From: Desulfobacca sp.
GTDB taxonomy: Bacteria; Desulfobacterota; Desulfobaccia; Desulfobaccales; Desulfobaccaceae
Direction: 5' to 3'
Assembly (NCBI GenBank): GCA_020725545.1
Contig: DYEV01000009.1
Span: 62,001 to 126,000, forward strand
Length of the DNA: 64,000 bases
The first letter of the stretch is position 1, and each line of letters opens with the position of its first letter. Positions 50,832 to 60,093 of this stretch are shown one piece after another. Both the position numbers and the translations under genes were made by a program. The notes under the pieces are model-generated. The model searched no databases. It saw only the letters and a list, made by a program, of their open reading frames with translations, and had not been told where the DNA came from.

Positions 50832-52145
50832 ATGTCCCGACTTCGTCGCCGTGCCTCTCTGGCCATCCTGGCCGGGAGTTTCTTCTGGTGTTCTCTGACT
50901 GCCGCGGCCGCCGACCGGACCCAACCTCTACAAGCGGCCCCGGCCGACCTAAAGACATATATCACGGCAGCCCTGCAGGCCAATCCGGAGATCAAACGCC
51001 TGGCAGCCCAGAAGAAGGCCTCCCAGGAAGCCATCGGGCCGGCCGGCGCTTTGGACGACCCCATGCTGACGTTTGGGTTTTTCAACCTGCCGGTGAATAC
51101 CTTTTCCTTCCGACAGGAGGACATGACCCAGAAAACCCTGGGGATATCGCAAAAAATCCCTTTTCCAGGCAAGCGGCGGTTGCGTTCCGAGGCGGCCGTG
51201 GAACAGGCCAAGGCCGATGCTTTCGCCCTGTTGGATAAGCTGAACGAGGTCCGGGCCAAGGTGATCCAGACTTATTGGGGGCTTTCCTTGACCTTCGCCG
51301 CCGCTGCCGTCACTGAAAAAAACAAAAATTTTTGGGAACAGGTGGTGCAAGTGGCCGAAACCCGGTATGCCACTGGTCAGGGATTCCAAACCGATGTCCT
51401 CCAGGCCCAGGTGGAGTTGGGCAATTATCTGGACCGCCTCTTGCAGTGGCAACAGCAGCAGGAGTCGCTCAAAGCCGAACTTAACGCCCTCCGGGACAAA
51501 CCGGTGACCGCGGCCGTGCCGCCGCCGGCGCCGCTCCGCCCCTTGGTAGCGACACCGTCTCTGGAGGAGTTGCTGACCCTGCTGAACAATCGCCCCCAGA
51601 TCCAGGCCTTGAAAACGCTAATCCAGAAACAGGAAAAGGCCGTGGCCCTGGCCAGAAAAGACTATTGGCCGGATGTGAACCTGGGCGTCGATTATGGCTT
51701 CCGAGAAAACAGCGCCATGGGCAAACGGCCCGATTTTTTCACGTCTTATGTGCAGATCAGCCTGCCTTTATGGTTCCGCAGCAAGCAGGCGCCTCGGGTG
51801 CGGGAGGAACAGGCTAAACAGGCGGCGGCACAGAACGCCTATCAGGCGGCCTGGAACGAGTTGGCCGCGGCAGTTAAGGACCGGACCAACCGTTTGGCCC
51901 GTCTGAGTCAACAGATCCGCCTTTATGATCAGGGGATCATCCCTCAGGCGCAACAGGCGGCTCAGGCCGCCTTGGCGGCCTATCAGGTGGGTGGCCTGGA
52001 TTTCGCCCGGCTGGTGCAAACGACCATCGTCGGCTATGAGGCAGAGTTGAAGTATCAAGAGTATCTCAAAGAATTTGAAGAGAATTGGGCCGCCCTGGAA
52101 ATCCTCGTGGGGCAGGAAATTCCCCGTCAGTCAGGAGGGAAATGA
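50832..52145 (+). CDS. cusC: TolC-family outer membrane factor of Cus-type efflux
   Basis: A 437-residue outer membrane channel protein of the CusC/CzcC type that receives metal ions from the CusBA pump. A signal peptide (residues 1-27, ending AAAAD) is followed by two OEP repeats: helices with GALDDPMLTFGFFNLPVN and ETRYATGQGFQTDVLQAQVE in the first, and ARKDYWPDVNLGVDYGF in the second. No lipobox Cys is evident, unlike E. coli CusC. The ATG at 50832 follows GAGAGGATGCTAGCC. Its stop overlaps the cusB start by four bases (ATGA). The symbol reflects operon context. Confidence 0.85.
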   Translation: MSRLRRRASLAILAGSFFWCSLTAAAADRTQPLQAAPADLKTYITAALQANPEIKRLAAQKKASQEAIGPAGALDDPMLTFGFFNLPVNTFSFRQEDMTQKTLGISQKIPFPGKRRLRSEAAVEQAKADAFALLDKLNEVRAKVIQTYWGLSLTFAAAAVTEKNKNFWEQVVQVAETRYATGQGFQTDVLQAQVELGNYLDRLLQWQQQQESLKAELNALRDKPVTAAVPPPAPLRPLVATPSLEELLTLLNNRPQIQALKTLIQKQEKAVALARKDYWPDVNLGVDYGFRENSAMGKRPDFFTSYVQISLPLWFRSKQAPRVREEQAKQAAAQNAYQAAWNELAAAVKDRTNRLARLSQQIRLYDQGIIPQAQQAAQAALAAYQVGGLDFARLVQTTIVGYEAELKYQEYLKEFEENWAALEILVGQEIPRQSGGK

Positions 52146-53626
52146 TGCGTGCCAAAGCAGCCCCCACCCTGGTGGGCGGCTTCATCCTCGGTCTGGTGTT
52201 GGCAGCGGCGACCGTTGGCGTGCTGCATCTCCGGGGCTACCGTTTCATGTATCATCCCCCGGCGACTGCGCCCATCGCCGGCCAAAAACTCCTTTGTTAT
52301 GTCTCTCCTACTGATCCCAGCTATATCCGCCAGGAGCCCGGCAAAGACCCCCAGGGGCAGGACTTGGTGCCAGTCTATGTCCCTGATACGACCACACCCC
52401 AGCCCCCGGTCGCCCCCACCGGCAGACGAAAAATTAAATATTGGGTCTCGCCCATGGACCCCGGCTATGTGCGGGATAAACCAGGTAAGGCGCCCTGTGG
52501 CATGGATCTGGTGCCGGTCTATGAGGATGAAGCCTCAGAACCGGCAGCCGGTGTTATTGCCGTTTCGCCCCAGACTCTCCAGACCATGGGGGTGCGCACG
52601 GCTACCGTGCCCGTGGAACCGTTGTCCCGGACCATCCGGGCGGTGAGTCGGGTGACCTTCAACGAACGGGCCCTGGTCCAGGTGAGTACGAAAATCAACG
52701 GCTGGGTGGAAAAACTGGCCGTGCGGGCCACTGGCGACCCTATTAAAAAGGAACAGCTGCTGTTGGAGATTTATAGTCCGGAGCTGGTCGCCACCCAGCG
52801 GGAGTTTCTCCTGGCCCTGCAGAATTGGCGGGCCTTGGAACGCAGTAGCCTCCTCGACGTCCGCGAGGGGGCCCGACGGCTGCTTGAAGCCTCCCGCCAG
52901 CGGCTGTTGCTGTGGGACATCTCTGCGGCCCAGATCGAGGCGTTGGAGCAGTCCGGTGCCATCAGCCGCACCCTGTCCCTGGCGTCACCGGTATCCGGCA
53001 TCGTTACGAAGCGAGAGGTGACCGCGGGCCAGTATGTCACCGTTGGCCAGACCCTGCTGGAGGTGGCCGATCTGAGCACCGTTTGGGTGGAGGCCGATGT
53101 CTATGAATACGAGTTACCCTGGATTAAGGTGGGCCAACCGGCCACGCTGACCTTGACCTATCTCCCTGGCGAAGCCTATTCCGGCCGGGTGCAATACCTT
53201 TACCCTTACCTCCAGGGCGGCACCCGCACGGCCCGGTTGCGTTTGACCTTCCCCAATCCCCGGTTGCGTCTCAAACCGGAGATGTATGGGCAGGTGGAAA
53301 TCAAGGTGACTGCCAGCCAGGTCACGCCAGTGCTCCCCAGCGAGGCGGTGCTGGATACCGGGGCCAAACAGCACGTCTTCCTGGCCCTCGGCGGCGGCCG
53401 CTTTGTCCCCCGGGAGATCAAGCTCGGTTTGCAGGGCGATGACGGTCGCGTCCAGGTTCTCGCCGGTCTGCACGGCGGCGAAGAAGTGGTTACCTCGGCC
53501 CAATTCCTCCTGGATTCCGAATCCCGCTTCCGGGAGGCCATTGCCCAGATGCTCGGGGCGGGCGACAAGGGAGTCAGACCCAAAGAAACCGCGCCGGCCA
53601 TGCCACCCGGACACCCCCATCATTAG
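52142..53626 (+). CDS. cusB: Cus-type periplasmic adaptor with two metal-binding motifs
   Basis: A 494-residue CusB-like adaptor. After an N-terminal anchor (residues about 8-30) come two heavy-metal-binding domains of the YHS-like CPMHP type: the second, YWVSPMDPGYVRDKPGKA with PCGMDLVPVY, is intact in layout, while the first, CYVSPTDPSYIRQEPGKD with PQGQDLVPVY, has lost the central Met and the Cys/Met pair. The rest is a typical hairpin and barrel: NGWVEKLAVRATGDPIKK, ASPVSGIVTKREVTAGQYV and VADLSTVWVEADVYEYEL. The C-terminus is His/Pro-rich (PPGHPHH), a likely metal site. ATG 52142 overlaps the cusC stop; AGGAGGGA is the ribosome site. Confidence 0.9.
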   Translation: MMRAKAAPTLVGGFILGLVLAAATVGVLHLRGYRFMYHPPATAPIAGQKLLCYVSPTDPSYIRQEPGKDPQGQDLVPVYVPDTTTPQPPVAPTGRRKIKYWVSPMDPGYVRDKPGKAPCGMDLVPVYEDEASEPAAGVIAVSPQTLQTMGVRTATVPVEPLSRTIRAVSRVTFNERALVQVSTKINGWVEKLAVRATGDPIKKEQLLLEIYSPELVATQREFLLALQNWRALERSSLLDVREGARRLLEASRQRLLLWDISAAQIEALEQSGAISRTLSLASPVSGIVTKREVTAGQYVTVGQTLLEVADLSTVWVEADVYEYELPWIKVGQPATLTLTYLPGEAYSGRVQYLYPYLQGGTRTARLRLTFPNPRLRLKPEMYGQVEIKVTASQVTPVLPSEAVLDTGAKQHVFLALGGGRFVPREIKLGLQGDDGRVQVLAGLHGGEEVVTSAQFLLDSESRFREAIAQMLGAGDKGVRPKETAPAMPPGHPHH

Positions 53627-53766
53627 AGGTGAGTGGTGCGCCGGAGAAAGGACAGAGGGCAGGAGAACACGGACCGTAAGTGGAAGAAGGTTAGGGATGA
53701 GCCGGTGACTCCTGCCGGCGAGAAAGCACGCGCCCTCGCTGTGAACCGCTCAGACCGAACACCTGT

Positions 53767-53829
53767 AACCAACAACTAAGAACTAAGAACCATGAACTAA
53801 CAACTGGCCCCTGACCACTGACTACTGAA
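53767..53829. repeat. heptanucleotide tract ending one base before cusA
   Basis: Nine 7-mers in register: AACCAAC, AACTAAG, AACTAAG, AACCATG, AACTAAC, AACTGGC, CCCTGAC, CACTGAC, TACTGAA, then T and the ATG at 53831. No ribosome site lies between the tract and the start codon. Confidence 0.85.
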
Positions 53830-53830
53830 T

Positions 53831-56800
53831 ATGATCGCCCGACTTATTGAACAATCTTTTCGTCACCGCGTCCTGGTCCTCATGGTCTGGCTCATCGTCG
53901 CTACTTGGGGCGTCTATGCCATGGTCAATCTGCCGGTGGACGCCATTCCTGATCTTTCGGATGTCCAGGTGATCATCTCCACCGACTTTCCCGGCCAAGC
54001 CCCGCAGGTGGTGGAGGACCAGGTGACGTATCCATTGGCCACGGCCATGCTTTCGGTGCCGTATGCCAAGGTGGTACGGGGCTATTCCATGTTCGGGCTG
54101 TCGCTGGTCTATGTCATATTTGAGGATGGCACGGACATCTATTGGGCCCGCTCCCGAGTCCTGGAATACCTCAATTTTGCCCGAGGCAAACTGCCGGCAA
54201 CGGTGACGCCGGTCTTGGGGCCTGATGCCACCGGCGTGGGTTGGGTCTTCCAGTACGTATTGGAGGATCCCACCGGCCAGCATGATCTGGCGCAACTGCG
54301 CAGCATCCAGGATTGGTACTTGCGCTATCAACTCCAGACGGTGCCCGGGGTTTCAGAAGTCGCCTCCATTGGCGGTTTTGTGAAAAATTACCAGGTGGTG
54401 GTGGATCCCAACAAACTGGCGGCCTTCGGCATCCCGTTGGGCCAGGTGAAAATGGCCATCCAGCGCTCCAACCTGGACGTGGGTGGCCGGGTCATCGAGC
54501 GGGCCGAGACCGAGTTCATGGTGCGGGGGCTCGGTTATATCAAGAGTGTCGCGGATATCGAGAATATTGCAGTGGCGGTGGATAATAGGGGCACTCCCAT
54601 CCTGGTCCGGGATGTAGCCACCGTGCGTCTGGGTGCGGAAATGCGCCGCGGTCTGGCTGATGGGGACGGCCAAGGCGAGGTGGTGGGCGGCATCGTGGTC
54701 ATGCGCTTCGGGGAAAATGCCCTGAAGGTGATTGACGCGGTCAAAAAGAAGCTGGAGGAGCTGAAACCCGGCCTCCCGGCCGGCGTCCGCATTATCACGG
54801 CTTATGACCGCTCCGGCCTCATCGAACGCGCCATCGCCACCTTAAAAGGGGCCATTATCGAAGAGATTGCCATTGTGGTCTTCATTACCATCCTCTTCTT
54901 GATGCACTTGCGGAGCGCCCTGGCGGCCGTCATGGCCCTGCCCATAGGAGTCCTGGTCTCTTTTATTCTCCAATATCATCTTAATATTACTGCGAATATC
55001 CTTAGTCTGGCCGGCATTGCCATTGCCATCGGCGACATGGTGGACGCCTCCGTGGTGATGGTGGAGGACGCCCATAAAAATCTGGAGGACGCCCCTGCCG
55101 ATGCGGACCGGCGGTCCATTATTCTGGCTGCGGCCAAAGAAGTGGGTCCCTCCCTCTTCTTTTCCCTGTTGGTGCTGGCCATCTCTTTCCTGCCCATCTT
55201 TGTCCTGGAAGGGGAGAGCGGCCGACTTTTTAAACCCCTGGCCTATACCAAGACCTTTGCCATGGCCGGGGCTGCTTTCCTGGCCGTTACTCTGGTCCCC
55301 ATCCTCATGGTCTATTTCATCCGGGGCAGGATTCCCAAAGAAGAGCGCAACCCTGTCAGCCGTTGGACCATGGCCGCCTATCGCCCGGTGCTGCTTTTCT
55401 GTACCGGCTTTCCCAAAACGACCATCGGTCTGGCGTTGATTATCTTGGCGGCCACCGCTTACCCCCTCTTGCAACTGGGTTCGGAATTCATGCCACCCCT
55501 CGATGAAGGGGATCTCCTCTACATGCCCACCACCATGCCGGGCATCTCCATCACCAAGGCCAAGGAACTGCTTCAACAGACCGACCGCATCATCCGGACC
55601 TTTCCCGAGGTGGAGTATGTCTTCGGCAAAGTGGGGCGGGCCGAAACGGCCACTGATCCGGCGCCCCTGAGTATGATCGAGACCACCATCCGGCTGAAAG
55701 ACCGCTCCCAATGGCGGCCGGGGTATACCACCGAACGCCTCATTCAGGAACTGGATCAGGCCATTAAGATCCCTGGACTGGCCAATTCCTGGGGATACCC
55801 CATCAAGATCCGCATTGATATGCTCTCCACCGGTTTTAAAACCCCGGTGGGCCTAAAGTTCTTGGGGCCCGACTTGGAAGTGCTGAACCGTCTGGCTGGC
55901 GAGGCCGAGGCCATCCTTAAAGAATTGCCCCATACGGCCAGCGCCTTTGCTGAGCGCACCTTGGGCGGCTATTATGTGGATTTCGAGATCAACCGTCGGG
56001 AAGCAGCCCGCTACGGCCTGACGGTGAGCGATATTCAGGAGGTCATTGCCCTGGCTCTGGGAGGCGAGACCATCACCACGACCGTGGAGGGCCTGGCCCG
56101 CTATCCCGTTAACCTCCGCTATTTTCAGGATTATCGCCAAGACCTGCCGGCTTTGCAGCGCATCCTCATCCCGACGCCCGGCGGCGCCCAGATCCCCATG
56201 GCCCAGGTAGCCGAGATTAAGGTCCGCCAGGGGCCGCCCATGATCCGGAGCGAGGACGCCCGGCCCACGGCCTGGGTTTTTGTGGACATCGCCGACATTG
56301 ACGTGGGCACCTATGTCAAGCAGGCCAAAGAAGCCATCACCGCTCGCCTGCAGTTGCCGCCGGGCTACACCCTCATCTGGAGCGGCCAGTACGAATATAT
56401 GGAGCGGGCCCGCCAAAAGCTGCAGGTCATCATCCCCATTACCCTGGCCTTTATTGCCCTGCTCATGTATCTGGCCACCGGTTCCCTGGTCAAGGTCCTT
56501 ATTATTGTCTTGTCCCTGCCTTTTTCTGTGGTGGGCGCCATCTGGCTGGTTTATTTTCTGGGATACAACATCAGCCTGGGGGTGGTGGTGGGCATCATCG
56601 CCCTCCTGGGTCTGGACGCCGAAACCGGCGTCATCATGCTCTTGTATCAGGACATCGTCTATAACCGCCATCAAAAAGAAGGCCGGCTACGCAACCGGGA
56701 AGACCTGTTGGCGGCAGTGCGGGAGGGAGCCCTCATGCGACTGCGCCCCAAACTCATGACCGTTCTGGCGAATATAGTGGGCCTGCTGCCGGTCATGTGG

Positions 56801-56971
56801 GCCCTGGGAACCGGCGCCGAGGTGGCTAAACGCGTTGCCGCACCCATGGTGGGCGGCGTCACCACATCATTTATCTTGGAATTATGCGTCTATCCGGCCA
56901 TCTACTTTTTGTGGAAATGGCACTGCGAGGTGAAGCATCAGAGATTCAAGGCGGCAACGCCCGGGGAGTGA
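53831..56971 (+). CDS. cusA: Cus-type heavy-metal RND efflux pump
   Basis: A 1046-residue RND pump of the HME type that extrudes Cu(I)/Ag(I). It opens MIARLIEQSFRHRVLVLMVW; the proton-relay region reads AGIAIAIGDMVDASVVMVED and the C-terminal bundle LLGLDAETGVIMLLYQDI, both typical. Of the three Met that bind copper in E. coli CusA, those of APLSMIETTIRL (Met623) and RIDMLSTGF (Met672) are kept, but the Met573 position is Leu (AKELLQQTDR). It is 205 bp downstream of cusB and is preceded by the repeat tract, so it may be translated less efficiently than cusCB. Confidence 0.93.
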   Translation: MIARLIEQSFRHRVLVLMVWLIVATWGVYAMVNLPVDAIPDLSDVQVIISTDFPGQAPQVVEDQVTYPLATAMLSVPYAKVVRGYSMFGLSLVYVIFEDGTDIYWARSRVLEYLNFARGKLPATVTPVLGPDATGVGWVFQYVLEDPTGQHDLAQLRSIQDWYLRYQLQTVPGVSEVASIGGFVKNYQVVVDPNKLAAFGIPLGQVKMAIQRSNLDVGGRVIERAETEFMVRGLGYIKSVADIENIAVAVDNRGTPILVRDVATVRLGAEMRRGLADGDGQGEVVGGIVVMRFGENALKVIDAVKKKLEELKPGLPAGVRIITAYDRSGLIERAIATLKGAIIEEIAIVVFITILFLMHLRSALAAVMALPIGVLVSFILQYHLNITANILSLAGIAIAIGDMVDASVVMVEDAHKNLEDAPADADRRSIILAAAKEVGPSLFFSLLVLAISFLPIFVLEGESGRLFKPLAYTKTFAMAGAAFLAVTLVPILMVYFIRGRIPKEERNPVSRWTMAAYRPVLLFCTGFPKTTIGLALIILAATAYPLLQLGSEFMPPLDEGDLLYMPTTMPGISITKAKELLQQTDRIIRTFPEVEYVFGKVGRAETATDPAPLSMIETTIRLKDRSQWRPGYTTERLIQELDQAIKIPGLANSWGYPIKIRIDMLSTGFKTPVGLKFLGPDLEVLNRLAGEAEAILKELPHTASAFAERTLGGYYVDFEINRREAARYGLTVSDIQEVIALALGGETITTTVEGLARYPVNLRYFQDYRQDLPALQRILIPTPGGAQIPMAQVAEIKVRQGPPMIRSEDARPTAWVFVDIADIDVGTYVKQAKEAITARLQLPPGYTLIWSGQYEYMERARQKLQVIIPITLAFIALLMYLATGSLVKVLIIVLSLPFSVVGAIWLVYFLGYNISLGVVVGIIALLGLDAETGVIMLLYQDIVYNRHQKEGRLRNREDLLAAVREGALMRLRPKLMTVLANIVGLLPVMWALGTGAEVAKRVAAPMVGGVTTSFILELCVYPAIYFLWKWHCEVKHQRFKAATPGE

Positions 56972-57138
56972 TATGGCCGAGGACCAGGCTACGGACTGGG
57001 GGGCGGGGAAATTTCGGCATGCAAATTCACGAAGGTAAAAACAAAGGCCGCAAGACCGGCCATCAGGGGTTTGGCAAGCTGCTGCCGTCAGGGTATGATA
57101 TGATATCGTGAAAAATCAACTCTGGCAAAGGAGCTGCC

Positions 57139-57615
57139 ATGGCCATCACCCTGTTAGGCATCGGCAATATTCTCATGCAGGACGAAGGGATAGGGGTCCA
57201 TGTGGTGCGGCATATCCAGGAGTATTACGATGTGCCGGGGGTGGAAGTGGTGGACGGTGGCACCTCCGGTCTGAGCCTGCTTCCCTATATTGAAAACCGG
57301 GAACGGCTCCTGGTGGTGGACGCCGTCGATTTCAGGAGAGAACCGGGCTATATCGGCACTCTCCGCAATGAGGAGATCCCCGCCCTGTTCGGCGCCAAAG
57401 CCTCATTGCATCACCTGGGCCTCATGGACGTGCTGGCTGCGGCCAAGCTGCTGGATCAGGCCCCCCCGGAAGTCTGCCTCATCGGCATCCAACCCCAGAC
57501 CTTGGCCATGGGGTTGGAGTTGAGCGATCTGTTGCAGGGCAGGATGCCGGACCTGATTGCGGCTGTCCTCGGGCAGTTGCAGGCGTGGGGTATCTGTGTG
57601 CAGAAACGAGGGTAA
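57139..57615 (+). CDS. hydrogenase maturation protease (HyaD/HycI family)
   Basis: A 158-residue endopeptidase that clips the C-terminus of a [NiFe] hydrogenase large subunit after nickel insertion. GIGNILMQDEGIGVHVVRHI contains the first nickel-binding acidic residue, EVVDGGTSGLSLLPYIE and LLVVDAVDFRREPG the second, and SLHHLGLMDVL the His. AAAGGAGCTGCC precedes the ATG. No hydrogenase structural gene is in the window, so the target lies elsewhere in the genome. It stands alone after cusA. Confidence 0.92.
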   Translation: MAITLLGIGNILMQDEGIGVHVVRHIQEYYDVPGVEVVDGGTSGLSLLPYIENRERLLVVDAVDFRREPGYIGTLRNEEIPALFGAKASLHHLGLMDVLAAAKLLDQAPPEVCLIGIQPQTLAMGLELSDLLQGRMPDLIAAVLGQLQAWGICVQKRG

Positions 57616-57929
57616 GATACAGCCGTACTTTTTGGGAGAGGTTTCTGGAAGCTATTTCAAAACCTCCCTAAAGGGAGAACCCATTGAATATTCCTACAGT
57701 CTGATGCAAAATCTCTCTTCTTGTCATCCTGAACGAACCGAAGGTTATAAATCTACCAGGAACGACAAGAATATTTGCTACCCCCAAAATGGCAGAGGGA
57801 AAGCTTCCGGGGTTCTGCAACAGCTTCTAAGGCAGTTTTGAAATGAGTTCTAGTTCTTTCCAGGGGTGCAAAACTTGTTTTGGCAGGGGGTTAGGAGCAG
57901 TTCCTGGAGAAATTTCGCCCCCCAACCAC
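57616..57929. other. intergenic region between the protease gene and paaK
   Basis: A 314-bp spacer between convergent genes. It contains TGTCATCCTGAACGAACCGAAGG (57723-57745), a sequence of the type seen in dispersed intergenic repeats of many bacteria, and nothing coding that I can support. No clear terminator. Confidence 0.4.
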
Positions 57930-59225
57930 TCAGGCGCTCCGGCGATCCACCACCAGAGGGGAGGTTTCTTCCTCCCGACTGATACTGTTCGGCTCCACCA
58001 GCTTGACCCGGGGGGTGACGCCGATGCCTTGGGCCAGTTTATGGCTGAGCTGGTTGACCAATTGCCGCTGGGCCACCATGCGGTCAAAAAAGATGGACTC
58101 CCGAACCTCCACCCTGATTTCCAGAATGTCTTGATGGCCCTCCCGGCTGACCACCAGCTGATAGATGGGGATTTCGCCCTGGATGGCAGCTAAAATCTGC
58201 CCCACCCGCTGCGGGAAGATGTTCACCCCTTTGACAATGACCACCTCGTCAGTCCGTCCTAAAATCCGGCTAATCCTGGCCAAGGTGCGGCCGCAGGGGC
58301 AGGGCTCGTAGTGGAGGGAACAGCGATCCCCGGTGCGGAAGCGGATGAGGGGCACCGCTTCTTTGGCCAAGGTGGTAATGACCAGCTCGCCGATCTCTCC
58401 TGGAGGCAGGGGCTGACCGGTATCCGGATCAATGATCTCGGGCAGAAAATGGTCTTCATTCAAATGCATACCCCGCCGCTGTACGCATTCCCCTGCGACC
58501 CCCGGCCCCATGGCCTCGGATAGGCCGTAAAGGTCAAAGGTCTGACAGAGCAGTTTCCCTTCAATCTCCTGCCGCCGTTTGTCGTCCCAAGGCTCGCCTC
58601 CCATGAGTCCGATACGCAGGTGCAGCTCCTTGGGATCAACGCCGATTTCTGCTAATTTATCCGCAATGACCAGGGCATACGAAGGTGTGGCCACCAGCAC
58701 CGTGGTCCGATAATCCCGCATGATCTGGACCTGGCGAAAGGTGTTGCCGGTACCGGTGGGGATGACCGAGGCCCCCAGGGTCTCGGCGCCGTAGTGGACG
58801 CCGAAGCCGCCGGTCATGAGGCCGTAATGAAAGGTGATCTGGACAACATCATCTTTGGTGATGCCGGCCGCGGTCATGAGCCGGGCGGCCAAGCGGGCCC
58901 AGGTGCGCAGATCCCGGCTGGTGTAGCCCACCACCATGGGATTGCCGGCGCTCCCCGAGGAGGAATGAATGCGCACCACCTCCCGCAGAGGCACGGCGAA
59001 CATGCCATAGGGATAGGAGTTGGACAGATCCTCCTTGGTGGTGAACGGCAGTTTGGCCAAGTCGTCCAGGGAGAGGAGGTCTTCGGGCAAAAAGCCCAGG
59101 CGGTCAAACTTTTGCCGGTAGAATTTGACGTTGCGGTAGACCCGTTGCAGGGTGGCCTGCAGGCGCTCCAATTGCAGTTGGGCAATCTCGGCCCGGGGCA
59201 TGGCCTCGTATTGGCTCTCAAACAT
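57930..59225 (-). CDS. paaK: phenylacetate-CoA ligase
   Basis: PaaK-type adenylate-forming enzyme that activates phenylacetate or another aryl acid with CoA and ATP. The 431-residue protein shows FTTKEDLSNSYPYGMFAV, the phosphate loop HSSSGSAGNPMVVGYT (usually SSGTTGKPTVVGYT), FDLYGLSEAMGPGVAGEC, and GRTDEVVIVKGVNIFPQRV with the C-terminal domain (about 345-431). The ATG at 59225 is 9 bp after GGAGGAGG and overlaps the livG stop. Being last in a liv transport operon suggests that the transported ligand may be an aryl acid or that products of amino acid breakdown are activated. Confidence 0.92.
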   Translation of the reverse strand: MFESQYEAMPRAEIAQLQLERLQATLQRVYRNVKFYRQKFDRLGFLPEDLLSLDDLAKLPFTTKEDLSNSYPYGMFAVPLREVVRIHSSSGSAGNPMVVGYTSRDLRTWARLAARLMTAAGITKDDVVQITFHYGLMTGGFGVHYGAETLGASVIPTGTGNTFRQVQIMRDYRTTVLVATPSYALVIADKLAEIGVDPKELHLRIGLMGGEPWDDKRRQEIEGKLLCQTFDLYGLSEAMGPGVAGECVQRRGMHLNEDHFLPEIIDPDTGQPLPPGEIGELVITTLAKEAVPLIRFRTGDRCSLHYEPCPCGRTLARISRILGRTDEVVIVKGVNIFPQRVGQILAAIQGEIPIYQLVVSREGHQDILEIRVEVRESIFFDRMVAQRQLVNQLSHKLAQGIGVTPRVKLVEPNSISREEETSPLVVDRRSA

Positions 59226-59991
59226 CGTCTTCATCCTCCTCCTTGCCCAGGTAGGCCTCAATGACCTGGGGATTCTGCCGGATGGCCCGGGGCGGCCCTT
59301 GGGCGATGACCCGCCCCTGATCGAAAACGACGATCCGTTTGCTGATGTTCATGACCAGATTCATGTCGTGCTCGATGAGCAGCACGGTGATGTCCCGTTC
59401 CTGGATAGCGGCGATCAGGGCCATGAGGTCCTCGGTTTCCCGGGGGTTCATGCCGGCGGCCGGTTCATCCAGGAGGAGGAGGCGGGGCTGCAAGGCCAGG
59501 GCGCGGGCGATTTCCAGGCGGCGCTGCTCCCCATAGGCCAGGCTGTCGGCGCTCCAGGTTTCTTTGTCGGCCAATCCCACAAAATCCAGCAATTCTCGGA
59601 CAAAGGTTTTGGCGCGCTGCTCCTGGCGGCGGATGTCCGGCAGGTTGCAGAGGGTGGCGACAAGGCCGCCGTGCAGATGAATGTGTTGGCCCACCAGAAC
59701 GTTCTCCAAGACCGTCATGCCGCCGAATAACTGGATATTTTGGAAAGTGCGGGCCAACCCCAGGCGGGCAATCTGATGCGGCGGCAGGCCGCTGATTTCC
59801 TGACCCATGAGGCGAATGGATCCGGCGCTGGGCGGCAGGACGCCGCTGATCAGGTTGAAACAGGTGGTCTTGCCGGCGCCATTCGGACCGATGAGGGCCT
59901 GAATGGCCCCCATTTGGACCTCGAAAGAGACCCGATCCAGGGCCTGCAGGCCGCCGAAGGATTTGCTGAGTTGGTCGATTTCTAAAAACAT
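59218..59991 (-). CDS. livG: branched-chain amino acid ABC transporter ATPase LivG
   Basis: A 257-residue ATP-binding subunit of a HAAT-family ABC importer. Walker A is GPNGAGKTTCFNLISG, the longer signature region YGEQRRLEIARALA, and Walker B LLLDEPAAGMNPRE; GLARTFQNIQLFGGMTVLEN is the LivG-type Q-loop. The C-terminus is acidic (GKEEDEDDV). Follows livF by 102 bp on the minus strand, overlaps the paaK start. Confidence 0.94.
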   Translation of the reverse strand: MFLEIDQLSKSFGGLQALDRVSFEVQMGAIQALIGPNGAGKTTCFNLISGVLPPSAGSIRLMGQEISGLPPHQIARLGLARTFQNIQLFGGMTVLENVLVGQHIHLHGGLVATLCNLPDIRRQEQRAKTFVRELLDFVGLADKETWSADSLAYGEQRRLEIARALALQPRLLLLDEPAAGMNPRETEDLMALIAAIQERDITVLLIEHDMNLVMNISKRIVVFDQGRVIAQGPPRAIRQNPQVIEAYLGKEEDEDDV

Positions 59992-60093
59992 TGTGAGAAT
60001 ATCTAGATTGTAACTTCCGGCTGGTGGTTACGGGGCCGGCAAGATTCCCAGAACCCCGCTGCATTTATCAGCTCTGACCTCTGACCCCGTACC

